In this document: one piece after another, positions 36,237-47,870 of the stretch | How positions within the stretch are numbered: position 1 is the stretch's first letter | Layout of the letters: each line of letters starts with the position of its first letter | Assembly (NCBI GenBank): GCA_028751875.1 | Contig: CM054161.1 | Location: 47,606,152-47,670,151, forward strand | Origin: Rapana venosa | Lineage: Eukaryota > Mollusca > Gastropoda > Neogastropoda > Muricidae | Direction of reading: 5' to 3' | DNA: 64,000 nt | Program-made: the position numbers and the translations under genes | The notes under the pieces: model-generated | Told to the model about the DNA's origin: nothing | Database searches by the model: none | The model's input: only the letters and a program-made list of their open reading frames with translations

Positions 36237-37021
36237 ATCTGCCTTCTCTCTTGACAAAGATGGCCTACTGCTTTCAAGATATCCAAAACTGGATGATACA
36301 AAACAAGTTACAGTTAAACGCAGATAAAACCGAAGCCATGCTTGTAGGGACCAAACACAAACTCTCCTTTCCATTACAACAACTTTCAAAGAACTAGGCA
36401 ATACACAGTCCCCTCTATCCACTTCCGTGAAGTATCTAGGTTCGTTATCGACAACACACTATGAAAAAATTAATCACGCCAGACTCTGTCAGTCGTGCTA
36501 CTATCAATTACGGCGTATTAGTGCAAACAAAGTACCTGTCCACTGATTGCAAGACATCCAAACTTGTCACTTCTCTCATTTCTTCTCACGTCTGGACTAA
36601 TTCAATTCTCTTTTAGGGCTGTCTGCCAGCAACATCAATCCACATCTCTCATCCTTCAACGTATAACTAAAACTCCGCAGCTCGACTATTCTCAGAAAGA
36701 AAAAAATCTGAGCACATTACCCCTCTCTTGCGATCTCTCCAACTGGCTCCTGTGCCACAGAGAGTAGATTATAAAATCAGTACCCTCTGTTACAAAGTCT
36801 CCACAAAACTGCACCCTCCTACCTATGTGAATGTTCTTAACCTGTACACTCCACGTTCCCTCCATCTTACTGCAGATACCTTTGCCTACGTATACATAGA
36901 ATTCAACCAATCCACTGTATGGCCCCCCATTCTCTATTTCTGGTCCATCCATCTGGAACACGAACCTTCCTCTCTCTCTCGGCAGAAACCTAGTTATGAC
37001 ACTTTTAAATCCAGCCTCAAA
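36237..37021 (+). mobile_element. LINE 3' region, L2/CR1-like (copy 2, truncated)
   Basis: Duplicate of 19985-20764 with clustered differences. It stops at the SFKSSLK motif, about 315 bp short of the terminus seen in copy 1, and is replaced at once by GPCR coding sequence. Confidence 0.82.
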
Positions 37022-37022
37022 C

Positions 37023-37936
37023 ATTTTCAAGCCTGTTCTTCTGCTCTTCGGCACTTTCGCAATGTGATGATGTGGTGGTGATGCGGGGGATGCGGGCTTC
37101 CCAGTCCACTGCCTGTCTGTCCCTGTACTTCACTGCTCTGGCCCTGTCGGACCAGTGTCTGCTGATGACCACTGTCATTTTCTTTTGGGTCAACACTGTC
37201 TTCACTTGGCCACCATGGCTTTTCCGTTATGACCTTTTGTGCATCATTCCAATCTTCACCTGGTACACATGCTCGGTGACGTCAGCCTGGTTTCTGGTGG
37301 CTATGACGTATCAGCGAGTGACGTCAGTGCTGGCGCCCCATCGTGTTGGGATTTTGTGCACTGTGAGAAGAGGAAAGATGGTCATCGCCGCCATCGTTTT
37401 CATTGCTTGTGTGGTGAATGGTCACTTTGTGTTTACGTATTCTTACCAAAAGGAACATGGTAGATGTCTGATGAAAGACCACCTGGTCTATTTCATGGTG
37501 ATTTTCACATGGGTGATCTTACCTAGCATCCGTCCTTCCCTTCCTTTTCTTGCTTGTGGGCAACTGTGTCCTCATTGGCCAGGTCATCACCTCCATGCAG
37601 TTGTCCAAGACTATGAGGAAAGGAACTCAGCAACAGACCGCCAAAGAAAGTACACGAGTGTACCCAATGACAAGAACTCTCATTTTGACTTCAGCGGCGT
37701 TTTTGATGTTATCTTTTCCAGCGTGTGCCTTTGATGTCTATGAAAGAACCAATGACAATCTCAGCGCCATAGAAGGGGACTTCAAAGACAGGATAGAATT
37801 CCTTGAAACTGTAGTCTTCTTTCTGTGGATGTCTGTGGGGGCCACCAACTTTTACCTCTATTTGTTGAGCGGCAGAAGGTTCAGGGAGGAAGCCAAGAAA
37901 TATTTATGCTCGTGGAACAAAAGTCAAGCAAAATGA
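37023..37936 (+). CDS. Rhodopsin-like (class A) GPCR, 5'-truncated and frameshifted
   Basis: Seven-helix receptor, presumably for a neuropeptide or related ligand at the plasma membrane; the ligand cannot be told from sequence. TM1 lies at about 37025-37090. TM2 (37110-37190) has the LAxxD form as LALSD. The TM3 cysteine is at 37240-37242 and its likely loop-2 partner at 37465-37467. TM3 ends in QRV (37312-37320) where D/E-R-Y is usual. TM4 is at 37372-37435 and TM5 at 37486-37590. TM6 keeps Phe-Pro at 37715-37720. TM7 has NFYLY (37847-37861) in place of NPxxY, followed by SGRRFREE and a Cys that could be palmitoylated. The stop is TGA at 37934. Frame breaks are needed near 37059 and 37072 and at 37523-37535. 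About 305 residues remain, short for the family because the N-terminus is missing where the LINE begins. No intron is visible. It could be a pseudogene, but the helices are intact and consensus error is as likely. Confidence 0.82.
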
Positions 37937-38590
37937 AGGCGCGTGGTCAGCTTTGAATTTGTGTGGGTAGTGTTGTTTGGTTTTGAATGGCAACTATAAA
38001 CACTTGATTAGAACATTGGCTTTTAGTGATCGTGTTTTAAAAAACAATGCTGCTTTTCATGTCTGGATATGTATCTAGTCACCCAACTTTGCTATTGCTT
38101 TTGTGGAACTCTTTCACCGTCTTACATTCTTTTCCTTTGGTTTTGTTTTCAGTTCAAGTATACCCTTAGAAACACTAACGCCAATTGTGATATTAAAATC
38201 AGCGAGAGAAACATGTAACAGAAGAAATGTGATGATCTATCGCTGCACTGTACAGTGATGAAAAACATCACAGCAACATTAGAATTAACAATAACAACGT
38301 CGAACAGTGCTGTCAGCGAAAGAACTGACCACAGTTTCACAAAACATGTCTGCACATATTGCTGCTGTAATTCTCTTAAGGAGATGCCAGGGTTTATGTC
38401 TGTATGAACAGCATCCCCACATTCTGGAAGTTCTGTGCTAGGAATTCCCTCTTTTCTATCCCTCTCTTCGTTTCTGTCTGCTCCTCCTTCTTGTTTATTT
38501 CTACCTTATTTGACCCTTCATCCTGCTTTTTTTCATAAAGACTTATTTTTATTTATTTATTTATTTATTTATTTTATTCTCTGTATCGAT
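37937..38590. other. Downstream flank of the GPCR, possible 3' UTR
   Basis: No second gene is visible. I see no AATAAA close to the stop. A run of seven ATTT units (about 38546-38575) resembles an AU-rich element but may be only a microsatellite. The short open frame at 38435-38629 crosses this microsatellite and a SINE and is not a gene. Confidence 0.4.
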
Positions 38591-38591
38591 G

Positions 38592-38730
38592 ATAATGTAA
38601 TAACCACGAATGTGCTTTTTTACATCTAGTCCCCGTATTTATGCAGTTTACACGGGACATCGGTTTATAGTCTTATCCGAAGGACTTTTGGGGAGAGTGG
38701 AGTCTGCACTGATGTTAAAATACAACAATG
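38592..38730 (-). mobile_element. SINE type A2 part
   Basis: Antisense A2: ATGTGCTTTTTTACATC at the tail side, then TCGGTTTATAGTCTTATCCG and CACTGATGTTAA. Central bases between tail and core are deleted. Confidence 0.68.
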
Positions 38731-38737
38731 CTCTCGC

Positions 38738-38850
38738 ATGCCAAAGCCAGAGGTGCTGGGCCTGACTTGTCAGGCGCTTAACGGCAGTGCAACGCGTTTC
38801 TCTCAGAGGACAGACAACAGTAGATGTTGTCTGAGCATTTGGCCAAGATG
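38738..38850 (-). repeat. Interspersed repeat D
   Basis: Antisense match to 18065-18185 with GCTGGGCCTGACTTGTCAGG and GCTTAACGGCAGTGC. Lies next to an antisense SINE A2 part. Confidence 0.65.
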
Positions 38851-39014
38851 TAAGCTTCTACCACTAGTGATGAAGGAAGCCACTTTTCAATGTTTAGGCA
38901 AAACATCTCTACACTTACTGCCATTATCTAACGGTGACAGACCTTGAAAACTTAATGTTACTAGTACTGGGATATGTCTTGTTTGTTTTGGGTATAGTAT
39001 AAGTAAAGTATGTT

Positions 39015-39068
39015 CTTTCGAGCCAGAAGGCCCATAGAGCCGGAGCTTATCCCGGTTTCTGTAGCGTT
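39015..39068 (+). repeat. Start of an interspersed repeat cut off by the homopolymer block
   Basis: GAGCCAGAAGGCCC and GGAGCTTATCCCGG are phrases I recall from common repeats in aquatic animals. The match stops where readable sequence ends, so the rest of the repeat cannot be seen. Confidence 0.35.
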
Positions 39069-39069
39069 A

Positions 39070-40881
39070 AGCGAATGATGGCCCGGGGGAAAATTTTTAA
39101 AAAATTTTGGCCCCCCCGGGGAAAAAAGGGGGGGGGGCCCCCCCCAAAACCGGTTCCCCCCCCCTTTTTTAAATTTCCTTTAAAATTTTTTTTTTTTGGG
39201 AAAAAAAGGAAAAAATTTTTGGGCCCCCAAAAAAAATTTTTTTTTGGGGGGGGGTTTTTTCCAAAATTTTTTTTGGGGTTTGGTGAAAAAAAAAAAAATT
39301 TTTTTTTTTTGGGAAAAAAATTTTTTTAAAAAAACCCTTTTTTAAAATTTTTTTAAAAGGGTTTTAAAAAAAAAAAAATTTGGGGGGTTTTTTTTTTTTT
39401 TTTTAAAAATTTTTTTTCCCCCTTTTTTTAAAAAAAAAAAAAAAAATTTTTTTAAAAAGGTTTAAAAAAAAAAATTTTAAAAAACCCTTTTTTAATTTTA
39501 AAAAAAAAAATTTTTTTTTAAAAAATTTTTTTTTTCCCCCCCTTTTCCCCCCCCCGGGACAAAAAAAACCTTTTTCTTTTAAAAAAAAAACCCCCCAAAA
39601 ATTTTTTTAAAATTTTTTTTCCCCTTTTTTTTTTTTAAAAAAAATTTTTTTTTTTTTTTTTTGTTTTGGGGGGGAAAAAAAAAAAAAAAAAAAAATTTTT
39701 TTTTTTTCCCCCCCCAAAAATTTTTTTTAAAAAAAAAAAAAAAAAAAGGGAAAAAAAAGGGGGGGGGCCCCCCTTTTTTTTTCCGGAAAAAAATTTTTTT
39801 TAAAAAAAATTTTTTTTTTAAATTTTTTAAATTTTGGGTTGGGGGGGTTTCCCCCAGAAAAGGGGTTTTTTTTTCCCCCCGGGCCTTTCGGGGAAACCCG
39901 GTTTTTTTTTAAAACCCTTTAAAATTTTGGGGGCCCCTTTTTTAAAAAAAAGGTTTTTTTAAAACCTTTTTTTTCCCCCCGGGTTTTTTTTTTTTTTTAA
40001 AAAATTTTTTCCCCCCCCCGGGGGGTTTTTTTTTTTTTTTTTTTTTTTTCCCCCCCCGGGGTTTTGTTTTTTTTTTTTTTGGGTTTTTTTCCCCAAAAAA
40101 ATTTTTTGGGGGAAAAACCCTTTTTAAAATTTTTTTTAAAATTTTTTTCCCCCAAGGTTCCCCCCCCCCCCCCCCTTTTTTTTTTTTTTGGGGGGGCCCC
40201 CCTTTTGGGGGAAACCACCCCAAAAAAACCCCAAAAAAAAAACCCAAAAACCCCCCCAAAAACCACCCCCAAAAAAAAATTTTCCCCCCCAAAATTTTTT
40301 GGGGGGGTTTTTAAAAAGGAAAAAAAAAAAGGGGGGCCCAAGGGGGAAAAAAAGGGGGGGCCGGGGAAAGGGAAAAAGGGGGGGGTTTGGGGAAATTTTT
40401 TTTTTTAAAGGAAATTTTTTTTAAAAAAAAATTTTTGTTTTTTTTAAAAAAAAAACCCCCAAAAAAAAAAAGGATTTTTTTTTTGGGTTTTAAATTTTTA
40501 AAAATTTTTTTTTTGGGTTTTTCCAAAAAGGGGGGGGGGAAAAAATTTTTTTTTTTTGGGGTTTTAAACCCAAAATTTTTTGGGGGGGGGGTTTTTTTTT
40601 TAAAAAACCCAAAAAAAGGGGGAAAATTTTGGGAATTTTTAAAAAAAGGAAAAAATTTTTTTGGGGGGGGAAAAATTTTGGGGAAAAATTTCCCGGGTTT
40701 TTTAAAAAAAAAAGGGGGGGGCCTTTTTTTTTGGGGGGCCCCCCAAAAAATTTTAAAAAAGGGAAAAAAAAAAAAAAAAAAAAAATTTTTTTTTAAAAGG
40801 GGGGTTTTTTTAATTTTTTTTTTTTTTTGTTTTTTTTTTTTTTTTTTTTCCCCCCCTTTTTTTTCCCCGGGAAAAAAATTT

Positions 40882-40915
<34 letters not shown>

Positions 40916-43900
40916 TTTTTTTTTCCCCTTTAGGGTTTTTTTTTTTTGGCACCCCCCCCGGGGGGGGAAAAAAATTTTGGGGGGAAAAATTTTTTTTCCA
41001 ACCCTTTTTTTTTTAAAATTTTGGGGGTTTTTTGGGGGGAAAAAAAAAAATTTTGGCCCCCCAGGGGCCCGGGGGGGTTCCCCCTTTTCCGGGGGGAAAA
41101 AAAAACCCCTTTTTTTTTTAGGAAAAAAAAAAATTTTCCCTTTTTTAAAAACCCTTTTTTTTGGGGGAAAAAAATTTTCCCCTTTTTTTTTGGGGAAAAT
41201 TAAAAAAAAATTTTTCCCCTTTGGCGGGAAAAAAAAACCCCCTTTTTTTGGGGGGGTTTTGGGGGGAAAACCCGGGAAAAATTTAAAAAGGGTTTTTTTA
41301 AAAAGGGTTTTTGGTTTTAAAAAAGGGGTTTTTGGGGGGTTTTTTCAAAATGGGGGGGTGGGTTTTTAAGGGGGGTTTTTTTTGGGTTTTGAAAAATTTT
41401 TGGGGGTTTTTTTTAAAAAGGGGGTTTTTTAAAAAAAAAAAGGGGGGTTTTTAAAAAAAATTTGGGGGTTTTTTCCCCCCCCCTTTTTTTTTTTTTTTGG
41501 GGGGGAAAAAAATTAAAAAATTTTCCCCCCCCAAAAAATTTTTTTTAAAATTTTTTTTTTTTAAAAAAAAAAGGGGGGGAAATTTGGGTTTTTTGGGGGG
41601 GTTTTTGGGGAAACCTTTTTTTGGGGGGGGGGGGAAAAATTTTTGGGGGGGGGCCCCGGGGGAAAAAAATTTTTTTTTTTTTTTTTTTTTTTGGGGGGGG
41701 GGTTTTGGGTTTTGGGTTTCCCCCCTAAAACCCCTTTCCCCCCTTTCCCGGGGGGGGGGGGGGGGGCCCCCCCCCCCCCGGGGGAAAACCCCGGGGGGGG
41801 GAAAAAAAAAGGGGGAAATTTTTTTTGGGGGGAAAAAGGGGGGGGTTTTTTTTAAAAATTTTTTTTTTTCCCCCCCTTTTTTTTTTAAAAAAAAGGGGGG
41901 GGGAAAAAAACCCTGAAACCTTTCCCTTTTTTTGGGGTTTTTTCCCCCAAAAAAAAAAAAAAGGGGGAAAAAAAACCCCAAATTTTAAACCCAAAAAAAA
42001 AAAAGGGGGTTTTTGGGAAAAAAATTTTTTTGGGGGTTTTTTTTTTGGGGCCCCCCCCTTTTTTAAAAATTTTTTTTTGGGTTTATTTTTTCCCCCCCAA
42101 AAAAAAATTTTTTTTTCCCGGGGTTTAAAAAGGGGGGGTTTTTTCCCCCCCTTTTTCCCCCCGGGGGGGGGGCCCCCTTATTTTTGGGGGGGGGTTTTGG
42201 GGGTTTTTAAAAAAAAAACCCCCCAAAAAAAAAATTTTTTCCCCCTTGGTTTTTTAAAAAAATTTCCTCCCCCCGGGGGGGCCCCGGGCCCCCCCCCTTT
42301 TTCCCCCCCCAAAAGGGGGGGGGGGGGTTTTTTTTAATTTTTTCCCCTTTTTAGGGTTTTTTTAAAAAAAAAAAAACCCCCCAAAAAATTTCCCCCCTTT
42401 TTTTTTTTAAAAGGGGTTCCTTTTTTTTTAAAAAAAAGGGGACCCCCCCCCAAAAACCCCCCCAAAAAACAAAAAAAAAAAAAAAAAGGGGCCTTGTTTA
42501 AAAAAACCCCCGGGGGGAAAAAAAAAAAACCCCTTTTTTTTTAAAAAACCCCTTTTTTTTTTTTTAAACCCTTTTTTTTTTTTTAAAAAAAAAAAAAAAA
42601 TTTTTTTTTTAAAAAAATTTTTTAAAATTTTTTTTTTAAAAATTTTAAATTTTCCCCCCTTGGGGGTTTTCCCAAAAAAATTTTTTTTTTTTAAAAAATT
42701 TTTTTGGGGAAAAAAAAAAAATTTCCCCCTTTTTTAAACCTTTTTTTTAAAATTTTTTTTTTTAAAAAAATATTTTTTTTAAAAGGTTTTTTTGGGCCCA
42801 TTTTTTTGGGGGGGGAAATTTCAGAAAAACCCGGTTTTAAAATTTTTGGGGGTTTTCCCCCCCCCCCTTTTTTTGGGAAACCAAAACCCCCAATTTTTTT
42901 TCCGGGGGGGGGGGGCCCCCCCCCCCCCCAAAAAATTTTCCCCCCCCCCCCCCCTTTTTTTTAAAAAAGGGGGTTTGCCCCCCTTTTTTAAAAATTTTTT
43001 TTTAAAAAAATTTAAGGGGGGGGGGTTTTTGGTTTTTTTTTTTAAAAAATTTTTTTTTTCCCCCCAAATTTTTTTTCCCCCCCTTTCCCCCCCCCGGGGA
43101 AAAAAACCCCCTTTTTTTTTTTTCCCCCCCCTTTTTTTAAACCCCTTTTTTTAAAAAACCCTTTTTCCGGCATTTTTTGTTTTTTTTTTTTTTTCCCCCC
43201 CCCTTTTTTTCCCCCCCCCAAATTTTTTTTTTCGGGGGAAAAAAAGGGAAAAAAACCAAAAAAAAATTTTCCAAAAAAAAGGGGAAAAAACCCCAAAAAA
43301 AAAACCCAAAAAAAAATTTTTTTAAAAATTTTTTTTAAAAAAAAAAAAAAGGAAAAAAACCCCTTTTTTAAAAATTTGGGAAAAAAAAGGGTTTTTTGGG
43401 GAAAATTTTAAAAAAGGGTTTTTCCTTTTTTAAAAATTTAATTCCCCCAAAAAAACCCCCCCTTTTTTTTTTTTTTTTCCCCCCCCCCCAAAAAATTTTT
43501 CCCGGGGGGAAAAACCCGGGGGGGGAAAAACCCCCCAAAAAAACCCCCTTTTTTTGGGGGGGGGGGTTTTTTTTTTGGGTTTTCCCCCCCTTTTTTAAAC
43601 CCTTTTTCCCCCCCCCCCCCTTTTTTTTCCCCGGTTTTTTTTTAATTTTTTTTAAAAAGGAAGCCCCAAAAAAAAAAACCCCCCCCCTTTTTGGGGGCCC
43701 CACCCGGGGGGGCCCCGGTTTTTTTTTTTTTCGGGGGGAAAAAAACCCCCCCCCCCCCCCCCCAAAAAAAAATTTTTTTTTTCCCCCCCCCGGGCCAACG
43801 GGGCCCCCCCAAAAACCCAAAAAAAACCCCCAAAAACCCCCGGGGCCCCCCCCCCCTTTTAAAATCCCCGGAAAAAGGGGAAAGGGGGCCCAAAGGGGCC

Positions 43901-46723
43901 CCAAAAAAACCCGGGGCCCCCAAAAAAGGGGTTTTTAAAAAAATTTTAAAAATTTCCCCCCCCCCTTGGGGTTTTTTTAAAAAAAACCCCCCTTTTGCCT
44001 TTTTCCCTTTGGGGCCCCCGGCCCCAAAAAAAAAAAACCCCCCTTTTTTTTTTCCCCCCCAAATTTTTTAAAAAATTTAAAGGGGGGGGCCCCCCCCCCC
44101 CAAAACTTTTTTGGGGGGGGAAAAAAACCCCAAAAAAAAAAAAATTTTTTTCCCCCCCCCCCCGGGGGGGGGGAAAAAGGGTTTTCTTTTTAAAATTTAA
44201 AGGGGGTTTTTCCCCCCCCTTTTTTTTTAAAAAGGTTTCTTTTTCAAAAAAAAAACCCCCGTTTTTTTCCCCCGGGGGGGGTTTTTTTTTTTTTTTTCCC
44301 CCCCCCTTTTTTCCTTTTGGGGGGAAAGGGTTTAAAAAAAAAAAAGGGGGTTTTTAAAAGGGGCCCGGTTTTTTCCCGAAAAGGGGGGGTTTTTGCCCCT
44401 TTTAAAAAAAACCCGGGGCCCCAAATTTTTGGGGGCCCAATTCCCCCTTTTCCGCCCCCCCCCCCGGGGGGGGGGGGGGGGTTCTTGGGGTTTTTTTGGG
44501 TTTTTGGGGGGGGCCCCTTTTTCCCCCCGGGGCAAACCAAAATTTTCCAAAGGGGGGGTTTTTTTTTTGGGGGAAAAAAAAAAAAAAACCCGGGGGTTTT
44601 TGGGCCCCCCCCCCAAAATTTTTTTTTTTCCCCCCAAAAAGGGGAAAAAGGGGGGGGGTTTTTTAAAAAAAGGGGGGGGGGGGGAAAAAAAACCCGGGGG
44701 CCAAAATTTGGGGGAAAAAAAAAAAACCTTTTTTCCCCGGGGGGGGGGCCCTTTTTTTTAAAAATTTCCAAAAAAAAAATTTATTTTTTTTTGGGGAAAA
44801 AGGGGGGGAAAACCCCCTTTTTTTTTTAAAGGGGGGGGTTTTGGGGAAATTAATTTTTTTTTTTTAAAAAAAAAAAAAAAGGGTTTTTTTTTTAAAAAAA
44901 AGGTTTTTTTTTGGCTTTTTCCCCCCTTTTTTTAAAAAAAAAAAATTTTCCTTTTCCCAAAAAAAAAATTTTGAAAAAAAAAAAATTTTAAAAAAATCCC
45001 CAAAAAAAGGGGGGAAAAAAAAAAAAGGGGGGGGGGTTAAAAAAAAAAAAAAAAAAATAAAATTTAAAATAATAAAAAAAAAAAAAAAAAAAAAAAATTT
45101 TTTTAAAAGGGGGGAAAAAAAAAAAAAAAAACCCCCAAAGATAACAAACGACAAAAAAAAAAAAAAAATTTTTTTAAAAAATTAAAAAAAAAATTTTTTA
45201 TAAAAATAAAAAAAAAAAAAAGGGAAAAAATTTTCCAAAAAAAAATTTTTTTTAAAAAAATTAAAAAATTAAAAAAAACAAAAAAAAAAAAAAAAAACCC
45301 CCCCCAAAAAACCACCCCCCCAAAAACCAAAAAAACCCCCCCAAAAATTTTAACCACACCCCAAAAACCCCCCCCAAAAAAAAACCCCCCCCACCACAAA
45401 CACCCCCAGGCCCAACAAAACCAAAAACCCCCAACAAAACAAAAAAAACCCCCCCCAAAAAAAAACCCGGGGCCCAAAACCCCCCCCCCAAAAAAAAAAG
45501 GGGGAAAACCCCCCCCGGGGAAAAAAGGGGGTTTCCCGGGGGGGGGGCCTAAAAAAAAAAGGGGGGAAAAAAACCCTTTAAAAAAAAACCCAAAAAAAAC
45601 CCCCAAAAAAAAACAAAAAATTTTTTTAAGAAAAAAAAAGGGATTTTTTTTTTTTAAACTTAAAAATTTTTTTTTTAAAAATTTTTTCCCCCAAAAAATT
45701 TTTTTCCCCCCCTTTTTGCCCTTTTCCCCCCCTTTCCCCCCCCCCCCCCCTTTTTTCCCCTTTCCCCCCCCCCCCGGGGGGGGCCCCCCCCCCCCTTCCC
45801 CCGGGTTTTTCCCCCCCCTTTCCCCCCCCCTTTTTTCCCCCTTTTTTTTTTTTTTTTTTCCCCCCCCCCTTTTTTAAATTTTTGGAAAAAATTTTAAATT
45901 TTTTTTAAAATTTGCCAGTTTTTTTTTGGGGTTTTTTTTTTTACCCCTTTTCCCCCCCAAAAACCCCCCCCCCCCGGAAACCCTTTGGGGGGGGTTCCGG
46001 GGGGGGCCCCCCTTTTTTTGGGGGTTTTTCCCCGGGGGGGTTTTCCCCCCCCCCAAAAAAAGGGAAAACCCCAAAAAAAAAAAACCGAAAAAAAAAAAAA
46101 CCCCCCTTTTTAAAAAAATTTTTTTTTTTCCGGGGGGGGAAGGTTTAAAAAAAAGGGGGGGGAAAAAAAAAAACCCAAAATTTTTTAAAAAACCCAAAAA
46201 AAAAATTTTTAAAAAAAAAAAAAAAAATTTTTTTTTTCCCCGGTTTTTTAAAAAATTTTCTTCCCCCCCTTTTTTTTTTTTTTTTTTGGAAAAATTTTTT
46301 TTTTTTTTTTTTTTTTGGTTTCTTTTTTTTAAATTTTTTTTTTCCAAAAGGGGGAGGAAAAAAAAAAAGGGGGGGGAAAAAAAAAAAAAAAAAGGGGAGA
46401 GAAAAAAAAAGGGAGAGAGAGAGAAAAAAAAAAAAGGGGGAGAGAGAGAAAAAAAAAAAAAAAAAAAGGGGAGGGGGGGGAAAAAAAAATTTTTTTTTTT
46501 AAAAAAAAATTTTTTTTTGGGGTTTTAAAAAAAACCCCTTTTTTTTCCCCCTTAAAAAAAATTAAAACCCCACAAAACCCAAAAAAAAAAACCCCCCAAA
46601 AAAAACCCCACAAAAACCCAAAAAAAAAAAAAAAAAAAAAAAAACCCCCCCCCCCCCCCCCCCCCCCCAAAAAAACAAAACCAAAAAAAAAAAACCAAAA
46701 AAAAAAAAAAAAAAAAAAAAACC

Positions 46724-46798
<75 letters not shown>

Positions 46799-47067
46799 AA
46801 CAAAAAAAGGTTACAAAAAAAAAAAACAAAAAAAAATTTTTTAAAAACCCCCCCCCGGGGGCCCCCCCCGGGGCCCCCAAAAAAACCCAAAAAAACCCAA
46901 ACCCCCAAAAAAAGGAAAAAAAAAACCCCCCCCCCCCAAAAAAAAAAAAAAAAAAAAAAAACAAAAAAAACCCCCAAAAAAAAAAAAACCCCCCCCCCCC
47001 CCCCCACCCAAAAAAACCCCCCAAAAAAACAAACAAAAAAACCCAAAAAAAAGAAAAAAAACCCCAA

Positions 47068-47110
<43 letters not shown>

Positions 47111-47870
47111 CAAAAAAAAAAAAAACCAAAAAATTAAAAAAAAAATTAACTTTTAAAAAAAAAACCCCCCCCAAAAAAAAAAAATTTAAATAAAAAAAAA
47201 AAAAGGGGAACCCCTTTTAAAAAAAAAAAAAAAAAATTTTAAAACCCCCGGGGGAAAAAAAAGAGAAAAAAAAAGGGGGAAGAGGGGGATGGAGAAGAGA
47301 GGGAAAAAAAAGGGGAAGGGGAGCAAAAAAAGAGAGGGGGAGAGAAAAAAAAAAAAAAAAAGGGGGGGGAGAAAAAAAGAGAAAAGGGAGGGAGGGGGGG
47401 GAAGAAAAAAAAAAAGGGGGGGGGAGAGAAAAGGGGAAAAAAAAAAAAAAGAAAAATAAAAAAAAAAAAAAGGGGCCCCCCCCCTTTTTTTAAAAAAAAA
47501 ACCCCCCCAAAGGGGGGGGGGTTAAATTTTTGGTTTTTTTAAAAAAAAAAAAAAAAAAAATTTTTTTTAAAAAAAAAAATAAAAAAAAAAAAAAAAAAAC
47601 CCCACAAAAAATTTTATTTTTAAAAAAGTCAAAAAAAAAACCCTTAGGAAAAAATTTTTTTTTTAATTTTAACAAAATAAAGGGGGGGCCCCCCCCCCTT
47701 TGAAAAAAATTTTAAAAAAAAATTTTTTTTTTTTTTTGGTTTTAAAAAAAAAAAAAAACCAAAAAAAAAAATTTTCCCCCCGGGTTTTTTAAAAAGGGAA
47801 ACCCCGGGGTTTTAATTTTTTTTTTGTTTAAAATTTTTTTAATAAAAATTAAAAAAAATTTTTTTAAATT
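39070..47870. other. Homopolymer-only block, probable consensus failure
   Basis: For about 8.8 kb nearly every base sits in a run of three or more identical bases, with few isolated bases. No motif, codon structure or repeat family can be read. Open frames here use almost only Phe, Lys, Gly, Pro and a few others, the direct result of homopolymer codons. Treat as unknown sequence. Confidence 0.9.

Larger units (their letters stand above)
27800..37022 (+). repeat. Large duplication, copy 2
   Basis: Direct repeat of 11600-20764. Its first 600 bp are much cleaner than copy 1 and show the LINE 5' portion better. It ends inside a LINE at about 37021, where the GPCR begins; copy 1 continues to the natural LINE 3' end. 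The two copies are separated by about 7 kb of different DNA, so this is not a simple tandem. Confidence 0.93.

Noticed and set aside
39661..47174. Many open frames of 70-213 codons rich in Phe, Lys, Gly and Pro
   Set aside because: They exist because runs of a single base contain no stop codon. Both strands and several frames are open at once and no domain is present.
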